Shown piece by piece: positions 11,440 to 22,136 of a stretch of DNA of 64,000 bases. The notes below the pieces were generated by a model. It was not told where the DNA came from and ran no database searches. It was given only the letters and a program-made list of their open reading frames with translations. The first letter of the stretch is position 1. Every line of letters begins with the position of its first letter. Made by a program: the position numbers and the translations under genes. Location of the stretch: positions 6,013,376 through 6,077,375 of the forward strand of contig ML664159.1 in the NCBI GenBank assembly GCA_007570785.1. Reading direction: 5' to 3'. The DNA comes from Antilocapra americana (taxonomy: Eukaryota > Chordata > Mammalia > Artiodactyla > Antilocapridae).

Positions 11440-12180
11440 CAAATACTTCAAAAAAGAAGATAAACCAATGACCAAAGAACACACCAAACAAAAAAGTTTA
11501 ACATCATTAGTCATCAGGACACACAAATAAATATCCCACTACAGTGGGATAAAATTATATACTTACTAGGATGGAGATAATGTTTTGTTCTTGTTGTTCA
11601 GTCACTCAGTCTTGTCCAACTCTTTGTGACCCCATGGACTGCAGCACACCAGGCTTCCCTGTCTTTCACCATCTCCAAAACCTTCCTCAAACACATGTCC
11701 ATTGAGTCAGTGATGCCATCCAACCATATCATCCTCTGTCATCCCCTTCTCCTCCTGCCCTCAATTTTTCTGAGCCTCAGGGCCTTTTCAAATGAGTCAG
11801 CTCTTCGCATCAGGTGGCCAAAGTATTGGCGCTTCAGCTTCAGCATCAGTCCTTCTAATGAATATTCAGGGTTGATTTCCTTTAAGATTGGCTGGTTTGA
11901 TCTCCTTGTAGCCCAAGGGACCTTCAAGAGTCTTCTCCAACACCACAATTCAAAAGCATCAATTCTTTGGCACTCACCTTTATTTATAGTCCAACTCTCA
12001 TGTCCTTACATGACTGCTGGAAAAACCATATCTTTGACTATACGAACCTTTGTCAGCAAAGTAATGTCCCTGCTTTTTAATACACTGTCTATGTTTGTCA
12101 TAGCTTTTCTTCCAAGGAGCAAGCACTTTTCAAGTATGATGGAGATAAAGATGGAAATAATGGCACACCCCATATCCTGA
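11440..12180 (+). repeat. L1 ORF2/3' fragment split by BovB
   Basis: The left part (11440-11579) reads like L1: gaccaaagaacac, acatcattagtcatcaggac, then cccactacagtgggat. The segment resumes after the BovB insertion at 12149-12180. It is a diverged, non-coding fragment. Confidence 0.55.
11580..12148 (-). repeat. BovB LINE 3' fragment with 11-bp TSD
   Basis: The element is 11591-12137, reversed: its 3' end lies left (ttgttcagtcactcagtcttg) and its 5' truncation right (tttcttccaaggagcaagc). The perfect duplication gatggagataa flanks it at 11580-11590 and 12138-12148. A 184-codon plus-strand open frame here is the antisense of BovB and is not a gene. Confidence 0.93.
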
Positions 12181-13263
12181 GATGGGTCCTTCCTGAGTTA
12201 GGGTGCTGTGGACTAGAGCTTTGGAGAGAGTGAGCCTCCTTGTGTTCCCTGTTTGACTCAGGCTTCCCAGATTTTGTGTGTAGCCCTAGTAAATACAATA
12301 CAGTTGGAGATGACTCAAGTCTCTAAATCTCGTTGTAGAGAAGATGTCCGCTCTACTGACAAGACTGAGCTCCTCAGGGTCAAGGACCCTGGCTCTTCCA
12401 TCTTTGTCTCCCCACTGCCAGGTGTAACTCACTAAATGTACGCTGACTGTATGAAGGAAGGCATTTCATATGTTACTGGCACATTAAAAAACAAGGGACT
12501 TCTAGATTGCAGTCATAGAGCGACCTCATTTTGCTTGCCATGTCTCTATATATTTCTCTGGTGGTACTAGTTCTCTCCGTGCCCATGTTAAGAAAAAGTC
12601 AGGCAGGTACTCTAAGTTCTTTGTCCACCTTTCAAGTCACAAACTCAGTCTCAAATTCAGTATTTAACATGTATAAACTGGTATACAATGCAAAACTCCA
12701 ATGTAATTTAAAGTTGAATTGTTCCCCTTGGACAGGTGGCTGCCTAGGATCTGCTGACAACAGAAAGTCTCAATTTGGGAAAAGATGGTGCTTGTCTTTT
12801 CTTGGCTCCTGCCTCGCTGGTTTCTGCCTCCTCCGTGTAGCCCACCAGGGTTTCTGATCTCTCCCGGATCTGAGGGTCACAGGAAAGTTCTGAGCTGACT
12901 GGATCTGTTATCTGCTGGCTCCAAGCTTTTGAGTCTGGCGGGGGTTTAAAGTCAATGCTTCCTTTCATGACTATTTTGTGGGTTCTTCAGAGAGCCTTGC
13001 TCCCCCTCAAAAGAAAGCATAGATTATTCAACATGTAGTTATCTTGCCCTGGGTGAATTCAACTCATTTCCACTGGTACTCGACCTAAGATACTAATTGG
13101 CCCTAGGAATGCAACCAGACCTTCGCCTCCTCTCAGCTCTGTTTGCCCCTCAGTGGATCTCTGGGATAGGACCAAAGATGCCGCATGCCAGCTCTCTCTA
13201 GCTGCCAGGGTCTGTGAGTGACATCCGATTCCAACCTGATCCCCTTTTGCATACCAACAAAGC
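12181..13263. other. Unassigned intergenic stretch
   Basis: No repeat is recognised with confidence. A 74-codon minus-strand open frame at 12744-12968 is reported as a weak coding candidate in the findings. Confidence 0.4.
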
Positions 13264-14354
13264 TGTTGGCTAGCTGCCGGGGGTCCTGCCCCAGCGGGTC
13301 CGGGGATCTTGAGGGATGAGTGGCCTCAGCAGAAGAATTGAGCTGAGTCGGTATGTGGTGATGAAGCAGTCTCTCTTTATTGCTGTTAGTTTTGTGGGGT
13401 GATGGAGGAGTCTCTCTCTTTATTTTTATTAGTTTACAGTTTTATAGCCAAAAAACATCCCCCTTACATCACAACTAATCTGTGCAATCTTTTGTTTTCT
13501 GCCTACCATCAACAACTTTAACATTAAGCTCATTTTCCTTGCAAAAGGTTGGATTTTTGCATAATTAGACTTAACAATAGTATGTTTACCATTTGGATGT
13601 CTCTAGCATACTTTGGATACATCAATCTAAATAGAAAGGTTACATTTCTCTTATTAGGTGCAACTATGTAGAAGCTAGAGAGAGGGGCTTAAGCTTAAAA
13701 CTGTTTTATTCTATTAACCTATTTTGGTTTTTACAAGGAAAGAGAAAAGACAAAGAGACAGTTTAGCAGCACTGCTTTAACAATGAAACCCTATTAACCT
13801 CACAACTACTAAAATGAATTCCTATGTCTACACTACCCTAAAGCAATCAGTGTCTCCAAATATGCTGGCCACAGCATTCCTAAATCCCATTCCAACCTGG
13901 TTTTTTCAAGGAAGGGAGCCTCCTCCGTGGAGTGGTCAGGGGAGTGGGAGGTGGAAAGGTGACCCAAGTATGAGCCCTTCTGGTGGTGGCTTTGCCATGA
14001 CCCCCAGAGAACTCTTGGTAAACTCCCCAGTGACTAGTAGGAGGTATAGTAGTCTATTTAAATGTCCTTTATTCCTCCTTTGTCCCCAGAAAGGGAATCT
14101 GCCTTCCTCAATCCCCTGGGGGGAAATAAGGTCTGAGGGAATTATCTCAGGATGAATTTTTTCCAACTAGGACTGACCTACTGAGATGAGCTAATGTTCA
14201 GAGCATAAACAGAACTTTCCAAGAAAAATACCAGGAGGGGCCTTGCCTTGGGATGCCCCGAAGGAAAATCCGCATTGCAGTTTCCATCTCAGTCTGGTGA
14301 CTTTGTCATCTGAGTGAGGGGGCATCCTGACGGCTCCCGGCAGCTAGCCTATCA
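13264..14354 (-). repeat. Solo LTR, ruminant endogenous retrovirus
   Basis: The 1091-base element begins TGTTGGC and ends CTATCA on the plus strand. Perfect 14-base inverted repeats (ggctagctgccggg, 13268-13281; complement at 14336-14349) lie near its ends. Read on the minus strand, U3 is at the right, an AATAAA signal lies opposite 13376-13381, and an R/U5-like segment follows. The flanking hexamers caaagc and ctcagc match at four of six bases, weakly favouring a class II-type 6-bp TSD. No gag, pol or env sequence adjoins it. Confidence 0.7.
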
Positions 14355-14578
14355 CTCAGCAATGAGATTCACTTCTCAGGCCAGAGTTGACCCCAGATCA
14401 CTGTGACCCAACTGTAAAGACCCCCATGTAGCTCCCCTGAGGCCCTTTGCACTAGACTTGAGGTGGAAGTAAATCCTTATCCCTTGGCTGGGATCAAATA
14501 CCCAGTGAAACTCAAGTGAATTTCCACACATCCACTCCCCAGCTCTCTCTTGTCTCTGCTCCCTTCAACCCTTTCAGT
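14355..14578. other. Unassigned stretch between LTR and BovB
   Basis: Non-repetitive sequence with no gene recognised. Confidence 0.35.
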
Positions 14579-15255
14579 TAACTTCAGTTCAGTCAGTCGG
14601 TCGTGTCCAACTCTTTGCAACCCCATGAACTGTAGCTACCAGGCCTCCCTGTCCATCACCAATTCCCGGAGTTTACCCAAACTCATGTCCATTGAGTCGG
14701 TGATGCCATCCAACCATCTCATCCTCTGTCGTCCCCTTCTCCTCCTACCCTCAATCTTCCCCAGCATCAGGGTCTTTTCCAGTGAGTCAGCTCTTGGCAT
14801 CAGGTGGCCAAAGTATTAGAGTTTCAGCTTCAGCATCAGTCCTTCCAATGAACAGCCAGGACTGATCTCCTTTAGGATGGACTGGTTGGATCTCCTTGCA
14901 GTCCAAGGGACTCTCAAGAGTCCTCTCCAACACCACAGTTCAAAAGCATCAATTCTTCAGCACTCAGCTTTCTTTATAGTCCAACTCTCACATCCATAAA
15001 TGACCACTGGAAACATCATAGCCTTGACTAGATGGACCTTTGTTGACAAAGTAATGTCTCTGCTTTTTAATATACTGTCTAGGTTGGTCATAACTTTCCT
15101 TCCAAGGAGTAAGCACCTTTTAATTTCATGGCTGCAGTCACCATCTGCAGTGATTTTGGAGCCCCCCAAAAATAAAGTCAGCCACTGTTTCCACTCTTTC
15201 CCCATTTATTTGCCATGAAGTGATGGGACCGGATGCCATGATCTTAGTTTCAACT
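14579..15255 (-). repeat. BovB LINE 3' fragment
   Basis: This is a reversed BovB 3' segment of about 670 bases, from ttcagttcagtcagtcggtcg at the left to ccatgatcttagtttcaac at the right. The flanking strings ttcaaccctttca and ttcaactctttaca may be a decayed TSD. A short minus-strand open frame at 14957-15205 (with phrases like KVHLVKAMMFPVVIYGCESW) is a relic of the BovB ORF2 C-terminal region. Confidence 0.92.
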
Positions 15256-15741
15256 CTTTACATGATCTTAATGCTGGAGAAGAGTTCAAGAGTCTGTAAG
15301 CACTCTTCTGCTAAACCCTTTGGAAGCTTGCACGTTGTTATGCAGTATCTATTAGTTCTGCAGTGGCTCAGCAGTTACACAAACATTGAAATGAACTGAA
15401 GCATAACTGCTATTAAAGTAAAAGTAATTTGCCTGCCTAGTGAAGTGAAGACTGGCTGAAGAGCTGTCATGACTGAATGCCCCCAGAGGACTCACATGTG
15501 TGCTCCGAGAACTTCCGGGGTACAGAGTGGGCCCTGCAAACTTGAGTTCAAGCTTCCTGCAGATGTATGATCAGAAGGCATTCCTCCTAGGGGAGTCTGT
15601 AATGGCCAAGGCTCAGTGAGAACAACTGGAGTGAAGTACAGACCCACCCTGCAGCCTTCCTTGGCCGTGGTGGCAGGAGACGTTGGGGTCTGCTGACAGA
15701 GTACTACCCAGCAGCCCCTGTGGCCCCTGTTGAAAAAGTGA
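15256..15741. other. Unassigned intergenic stretch
   Basis: No gene or repeat is recognised. Confidence 0.35.
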
Positions 15742-15940
15742 AGTGTGAGTTTCTCAGTCATGTCTGACTGGCCACATGGACTGTAGCCCACCAGGCTCCT
15801 CTGTCCATGGAATTTTCCAGGCAAGAATACTGGAGTGGTTAGCCATTCCCATCTCCAGGGGATCTTCCAGACCCAGGGACCAAACCAGGTTCTCCTGCAT
15901 TGCAGGCAGATTCTTTATCATCTGAGCCACCAGGGACACT
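15742..15940 (-). repeat. Bov-tA SINE
   Basis: Reversed Bov-tA with ctgtagcccaccaggctcc, ggcaagaatactggagtgg and the head ctttatcatctgagccacc. No clear TSD is seen. Confidence 0.9.
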
Positions 15941-16336
15941 CCACACTGAATAAAAGTGAAAAGTCCAAAGTGAATGCCCCTCAGGAGGTCAGGAATTAAG
16001 GGAGTTTGCAAACAGCTGGGGTTGGCTTTAGGAATATCATATCTGATATCAACTTTTCTTCTGTCTGTGGCTAAAGAGGAATAGAAATGGTTCTTACAGT
16101 GTTCTGGACTCGTAGGACAGGTGCCATGCCAGATGGGTAATGAAGAGACGTGGTTGACATTGTCGGCATGACACAGGCATTTGAGAGGTGACAGTGGTTT
16201 GGGACCATGCTAGGCAATCAACATCCGATGGAGCTTCATTTGGAAGGTCACTCCACTGGGAGTCAGGTAAAGGTGAGGGGATTTAGAGACACAATTGACA
16301 ATTCTACAGACCACTGGGCAGTGGAAGTCATTACTG

Positions 16337-16911
16337 CTGCTGTAACGGGTTCAGCACACACTACCCCAAAATATGGTATCTGGGCATTTTTATTAATATT
16401 TCAATCTGAAGGAGTTTCAGAAAATGGCAGAAGCAAGAAGATCACCCTGACCTTCTCCCCCCACCCCACCCCTACCGTTGTCACCCTTCTTCCTTGAAAC
16501 AAGGCATAAAACCCTCACATGAGAGGTGTTTTCCTTATGTCTGGAAAAAAGGAGCATCCTAATCTCCAAAGACGAAGGGATGCTGAGGAGAACCCTAACA
16601 AGCCTGCCTTGCTCAGATTCCCCTCGGTTTACTGCCACTACCTCCTGCTCCTTAATCAATCATATATACACGGCCGTCCACTCTTCATCAAAACCTACGT
16701 AAAATAGAGGTCTGGCTGTCTCTTTGGGTCTTTATTTTTTTATAAAAGAGTCCAACGTCCTATAAAACTTCTATTAATAATTGTATATGCATTTCCCTTG
16801 TTAATCTACATTCGTCAGTTTAATTTTCAGTCTCAGCCAGCGACCCCAAGGGGTGGAGAAAAATTTTTTCCTCTTCTGCACACCTTAGGATTTCTTTCTC
16901 TCTAACACTGC
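16337..16911 (+). repeat. Solo LTR, class I type, with 4-bp TSD
   Basis: The element is 16341-16907, beginning TGTAACGGG and ending CTCTAACA. The exact 4-mer ctgc flanks it at 16337-16340 and 16908-16911, as expected for class I integrations. Internal text (tgtatatgcatttcccttg, cagtttaattttcagtctcagcc, aggggtggagaaaaa) resembles the R/U5 of a mammalian class I LTR. A 4-base TSD can arise by chance, so the exact edges are less certain than the identity. Confidence 0.62.
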
Positions 16912-17176
16912 AGGTAGTTGCTTAGGATCCTGAAAAATAAAACCCACAGGAAAACCCGGGACCAGGCTTTTCCCAGGATTCTTGCCCCTCATCCAGGCTC
17001 GGGAAGTGGATGAAACCTCTAGGAAGGAAATCAAGAAGCTCTCTTCATTTTTGGAGCCCAGGACCTAAGGAGCCTATTCTCAGCTTCTTCACACCTGAGC
17101 CACCTACCAGAGACCCTGCCCCAAACCTCCCATCCGATAGCAGTCTCCCATGTTCCTCTGCCAAGTTTCCAAAGAG

Positions 17177-17440
17177 ACTTCCCTTGTGGTCCAGTGGTAA
17201 GAGTCTGCCTGCCAGTGCAGGGGACATGGGTTTGATCCCCAGTCCAGGGAGATCCCTCATGCTGCAGGGCAACTAAGCCTGTGTGCCACAGCTACTGCAC
17301 CCACGTGCCCTAGAGTCTGTGCTCAACAAGAGAATCCAGAAACCCAAGCACAGCCATTAGAGAGTAGCTCCCACTCTCTGCAACCAGAGAAAGCCTGTGC
17401 AGCAACCCAGCACCGTCATTAATTAATTAAAAGGAGTCCC
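17177..17440 (+). repeat. CHR-1-type tRNA-Glu SINE, long form
   Basis: It runs from gacttcccttgtggtccag through the long CHR-1 body (gggcaactaagcctgtgtgcc, agagtctgtgctcaacaag, gcaaccagagaaagcctg) to an (ATTA)n tail. It is a retroposon and not a tRNA gene. Confidence 0.88.
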
Positions 17441-18414
17441 CAAGACTTCACCCCCAAATCCTCACTAGCTTTTGTACTATTTTCACTTGTTCAAATAAAA
17501 TTTCAAACACTCCCTCCTCCTCTCCTGGGGAAGAGGCAAGAAATAAGGAAATATCTGTCCAGTTTCCTGAGCCCAAAACAAGCTAGTCTATTTTCTCCCG
17601 ATCTTAACAGATAGCATGGTTCTCAAGATCTTATCTGTGAAGGCTGAGATAAAGAGGAGCAGGGAGGGAAGAGACGTCAGAGCACAAGACCAAGAGGGCC
17701 AAGAACTAATGGAAGTGAAGGTTCAGGCTGGAGAAATCCTGATGACCCAGGAGTTCAAGACCTACCAAGTATGCGACAAATGGTGTAGGGGTCAGGATGG
17801 TGCAGAGGAGCACTGTGAACTTGGACCAGAAGTTGTTCCTCAACTCTCAGATTAGAAGCCTAGCTTCCCCCATGGATTAGCACCAAAACAGTGGGTGAAA
17901 CAGTCCAGACTCATGCGTTATCCTGCCAAGCTGGATTCTGCAACTCTACTCAGTTGCTGACTATGTCATCTAGAGATTCTTCACCCCATGTGTCCTTGTT
18001 TGCATGACTCACCCAGAAGCAAAGCAAAGAACAGGACTGTGGGGTCCCAGCAAGCAATGTAGATAGAAACTCTTTCATCTGTTTGAATGGAAGGGAACTA
18101 GGAGGACTTTATATGGAAAGAGCATTAGATAATTGCATGTCCGACTCAGACATTTTTGTGACAAATGTTCAAAGCAGGGACACAGCTTTAGGTTTCATGG
18201 ATGAATGAAGGAACCATATTTATTTTTTCTTTTGTTATAACATAAATCTTACATTAAAAAAGAAAGTTAAATGACACAGAGTGGCAAGTGATAGTGTTAC
18301 CCATTAGGATTTGATATCAAAGTAAGTTTTAAGTTTATCAATATTTATGCTAAGATTTTATCTCTTCAGGTATTCTCCCAGTGAAAACTTCAATCTTTTG
18401 ACTTCAATATTAGG
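17441..18414. other. Unassigned intergenic stretch
   Basis: No gene or repeat family is recognised. The 79-codon frame at 17616-17855 has no domain features. Confidence 0.4.
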
Positions 18415-18835
18415 AAATTTTTTTTTTAGTTTTTTATTCAACTTTCAAAGGTTACACTCCATTTAAAATTATTATAAATTGTCATTTTGAGTATGGCTAT
18501 ATTCTCTGTGTTGTATAATACATCCTTGGGCCTATCTTACAGCCAGTAGTTGGAACCTCCCACTCCCCTCCTCCAACTGGTAACCACCAGTTTGTTCTAT
18601 CTATGAGTCTACTTGTTTTTTTTATATTCACTATTTTGTTGTATTTTTTAGATTTCACATCAATACCCTATCAGTTATATAATATTAGAATATGCCTTTT
18701 AATTTATTTTTAATTGAAGGATTGTGTTGCTTTCTGCCATACAACAAAATGAATCAGTCATAACTATACATATATTCCCTCCCTTCTGAGCCTCCCTCCC
18801 AACCTCCACAGCCTATCCCTCTGAGACCTAGAATA
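18415..18835 (-). repeat. L1 3'-region fragment
   Basis: The plus strand carries reverse-L1 text: ttggaacctcccactcccc, ctaactggtaaccacc-like sequence, tgtcttttagatttcacat-like sequence, then tgctttctgccatacaac and cctccctcccaacctcc. At least two L1 pieces may be joined near 18665. Confidence 0.65.
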
Positions 18836-19917
18836 TGTTTTTTTAATCCTCCCTTTTATGAGTCTTCCAGTTGTTTGAAGTCTAACAATCCTGCCTTAGA
18901 CTGTATTTCCTTAGTGCATCCTTCATAAGCTTAAGCCAGTAGCTAGGAGGAAAGAAGGAAGCTCTTAAATTAGACTTTCCTATTCAAAGGGTTTGTAATT
19001 CGTAATAAGAAAATAGCAAGAGCCTAACAACTAATTTATTTCATAATGTAAATCCTTACAATTTTTAACTCATTATGTGAGTGTGAGTCTGTGTATGTGT
19101 GTGTGTTTGTGCATATGCATAGGCATGTACATGGGTGCCTGTACCTGTTACCTGAGACTTGGTATCCCCTGGGATTTCAATTGCAAATTCTGAGCATTTT
19201 GAATGGTGTATCAGGTATTCTCTGCAGTCAGATTTATAGGAAATTGAGCTCCTTTCATTCAAATGAAAAATGAACCCAATGCCTTTTAATGGGATTTATA
19301 TTCAATTAGTCTACAATTGGAAGGAAGAGTCTACCAATGAACATAGTCTGGATAACAGAATTAAGCTAATTTAACTCAACCTGATCCTAATTTTTCCTCC
19401 TAGAACACAGTATACAATGTAGACAATTCTGAATTTTCTTTGATCTTCACAGTTATTTCCAATTTTGTGCCTAAAAACAGATACCCTTGTATGATTCTGT
19501 TACCAAATATGATTCTTCTTTCTTAAATGAGAAGAGATCTTAATGTAAGTAACTCATTAGCTATCATTAACCTCTAGCCACAAGTGTATAGCTTTCTGCA
19601 TTTGCACAGAGGCCTCTCCTCAAAAGGCCAATTTATTGTTCAAGGTGACCTACAGAAGCCTCCATGGACTCAGGTAGATATTTGTTCTTCCAATAAATGA
19701 GGCTTCATAGTTTCAATGAACTTCTATAAAACATACAAGGTCACATAAGTCATAAAATGTATATAAATAGTGACAAAAACCCTCACATAAAAATGGAACA
19801 CCTTTATCCTACCCCTCCACAGTAAGCCATATGACAATGAAACAAGGACTTCAGTGGACAGCTCCATCTCTGCAGACAGCTTCTCGTTGAAGTTGCAGAA
19901 CTGGAGCTGAATTCAGT
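18836..19917. other. Unassigned stretch with short TG repeat
   Basis: A TG-rich tract lies at about 19079-19112. The rest is AT-rich non-coding sequence with no recognised family. Confidence 0.4.
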
Positions 19918-20178
19918 AGGACTTCCCTGGCAGTCTAGAGGTTGAGAATCCGCCTGCCAATGCAGGGGACATAGGTTCAGTCCCTTGTCTGGAAAGATCC
20001 CATGTGCCTGGTGACCACTAAGCCCATGCACCACAATTATTGAGCCCGCACTTTAGAGTCTATGCTCTGCAACAAGAGAAGCCACTTCAACTAGAGAGTA
20101 GCCCCCACTCACCACAACTAGAGAAAGCCCTTGAGCAGAAAGGAAGACCCAGTGCAGCCAAATAAACAAATAATTTTT
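19918..20178 (+). repeat. CHR-1-type SINE, long form
   Basis: It starts ggacttccctggcagtctag and continues with gccaatgcaggggacatag, gaccactaagcccatgcacc, gcaacaagagaagccac and gtgcagccaaataaacaaa. Confidence 0.9.
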
Positions 20179-20231
20179 TTTTAAAGAATTAAAATAGATG
20201 GATAAGGCTGGCTTTTTGAAAATAACATCAG

Positions 20232-20350
20232 GAACTTCCCTGGCAGTCCAGTAGTTAAGACATCACCTTCCAATGCAGGGAGTACTGGTTCAGTCCCTCG
20301 TTTGGTAGCTATGTTCCCACATGCCTTGTGGCCAAAAAACCAGAACATAA
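20232..20350 (+). repeat. CHR-type SINE, short form
   Basis: A second CHR-type element lies in the same orientation about 55 bases after the previous one: ggaacttccctggcagtcc, agttaagacatcacc, ggttcagtccctcg, gtggccaaaaaacc. Confidence 0.85.
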
Positions 20351-20984
20351 ACAACAGAAGTTTACTGTAACAAATTCAATAAAGACTTTAAAAATGGCAT
20401 ACATCAAAAAAAAGTCTTAAAAAAGAAAGAAAATAATATCAAATACTGAGTAAAGACACTTCCCACCAAATAACGATTGTGACTAAAGATGTTTGTTCGA
20501 ATGATCGTCCTTCTCAGGTTTCCCTTGTCAAATGTCATGGCCTTGGTCATTCTGTTTTATGAAACAGTGGCAACAACAATGACAGCTAAAATTTCAGGGA
20601 GCTTAGGCCTCTGGTAGGCAAAGGTAAAACCTGATTTTCCTCCAAGTCTCCCCCCTAGGATAGTGCATCAGCCAACCAGCATTTGCTGTTAGGTTTAAGC
20701 TTTTGAAGGAAGTGGGTGTGTCACTCAGCCCCACAGAGTGTCATTTTCCATGATTGACAGTGATTGACAGTGACCCAGAGCCCTGACTTCATCCTCAAGG
20801 GGTCAGACCCTCAGTCTTGGGAGGGTCCCAGATTTGACTGAAGTTTGACTCATGTTCACAGAAGCTGATGTGCATGTTCATTTAGTAATTTCCAGTGAGA
20901 AATAGAACTCTATAGTGGTCCAATGTGTATGTCAGCTCAAGCAGCTGCTGTTCCCCAGAAGCAAGAGAAGTCAATGTGTTGCTG
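20351..20984. other. Unassigned stretch with 10-bp tandem repeat
   Basis: A perfect tandem copy of tgattgacag lies at 20751-20770. The AT-rich left end may be a SINE tail. No gene is recognised. Confidence 0.4.
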
Positions 20985-21445
20985 TTGTTCATCACTCGGC
21001 CGTGTCTGATTCTTTGTGACCCCGTGGACTGCAGCATGCCAGGCCTCCCTGTCCTTCACTATGCCCGGAGTTTGCTCAAACTCATGTTCATTGAGTTGGT
21101 GGTGCCATCCAACCATCTCATCCTCTGTTATTCCCTTCTCCTGCCTTCAATCTTTCCCAGCATCAGGATCTTTCCAAATGACTTGGCTCTTCACATCAGG
21201 TGGCCAAAGTATTGGAGCTTCAATTCAGCATCAATCCTTCCAGTGAATGTTCAGGGTTGATTTCCTTTAGGATCAATGGGTTTGATCTCCTCCCTTGTCC
21301 AAGGAAATCTCAAGAGTCTTCTCTAGCACCACAGTTGGAAAGAATCATTTCTTTGGCACTCAGCCTTCTTTATGGCCCAACTCTCAAACCCATACATGAC
21401 TACTGGAAAAACCATAGCTTTGACAAGACGGAACTCTGTCAGCAA
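20985..21445 (-). repeat. BovB LINE 3' fragment
   Basis: A reversed BovB 3' segment runs from tgttcatcactcggccgtg at the left to ctctgtcagcaaagtgg at the right. The plus-strand open frames here are its antisense. Confidence 0.9.
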
Positions 21446-22059
21446 AGTGGTGGTGGTTACTTGGTCAGCATGGCTTCAGAGCAAGGGATGGAATTGCATG
21501 AGTTGAAGGCTTGGTCCCAGCAGATATGAGTGACTCATTGGGCCAGTTCTACAGTAGTCACTCCTGTCCTGCACCCTGGCTAGGCACTCTTCTCCCTGGA
21601 TGGGGTTTGAGTGGGCAGCACTAACAGCTGCTTCAGGGACTGTCCGTGTTCTAATCCCCATGGCCGACCAATCCCTTCTTAATGATGCTTTCTTTCTTTA
21701 GAGAATTTAGTACATTTGATCAGGGTACCTGCAGTCCGGGAGCCAGTCTGTGTCTTTACAGTGAATCTGCACATCTCTGTTCTGAGCCCTTTTGGACTCA
21801 GAAGATCATGTATTTCCCCTTTTTCTGATGTGATGAGAGAAGTGTACACTGTTTATGGGTACCTCTTTTTAAAACGGATATATGTCACCAAAGGAAACCA
21901 GAGAAAAATCCCTAGAGATTCTGTATTATCAGGAAGCTGTGTTATCTTAGGGAGGAGTGTTCAAGGTTAGATTGTCATTGACCCGGTGGAGAGGAGACAA
22001 AAGTCATGGTAGGAAGTAGTGGAGGCTAGTGCGGAGTGGAGAATTTATTTGAGCAATAA
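21446..22059. other. Unassigned intergenic stretch
   Basis: No gene or repeat is recognised. Confidence 0.35.
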
Positions 22060-22136
22060 CAGGGAAGCCTGGTGTGCTGCAGTCCAAGTGGTCACAAAGA
22101 GTCATACACGACTGAGCAACTGAACAACGACAACAA
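22060..22136 (+). repeat. BovB 3'-terminal fragment
   Basis: The text gcctggtgtgctgcagtcc, cacaaagagtcatacacgac and tgagcaactgaacaac is the extreme 3' end of BovB (or a related Bov-A unit). It directly abuts the SNX17 retropseudogene, whose left TSD starts at 22137. Confidence 0.75.

Noticed and set aside
11626..12180. 184-codon plus-strand open frame
   Set aside because: It lies almost wholly in a reversed BovB fragment with its own TSD and is its antisense.
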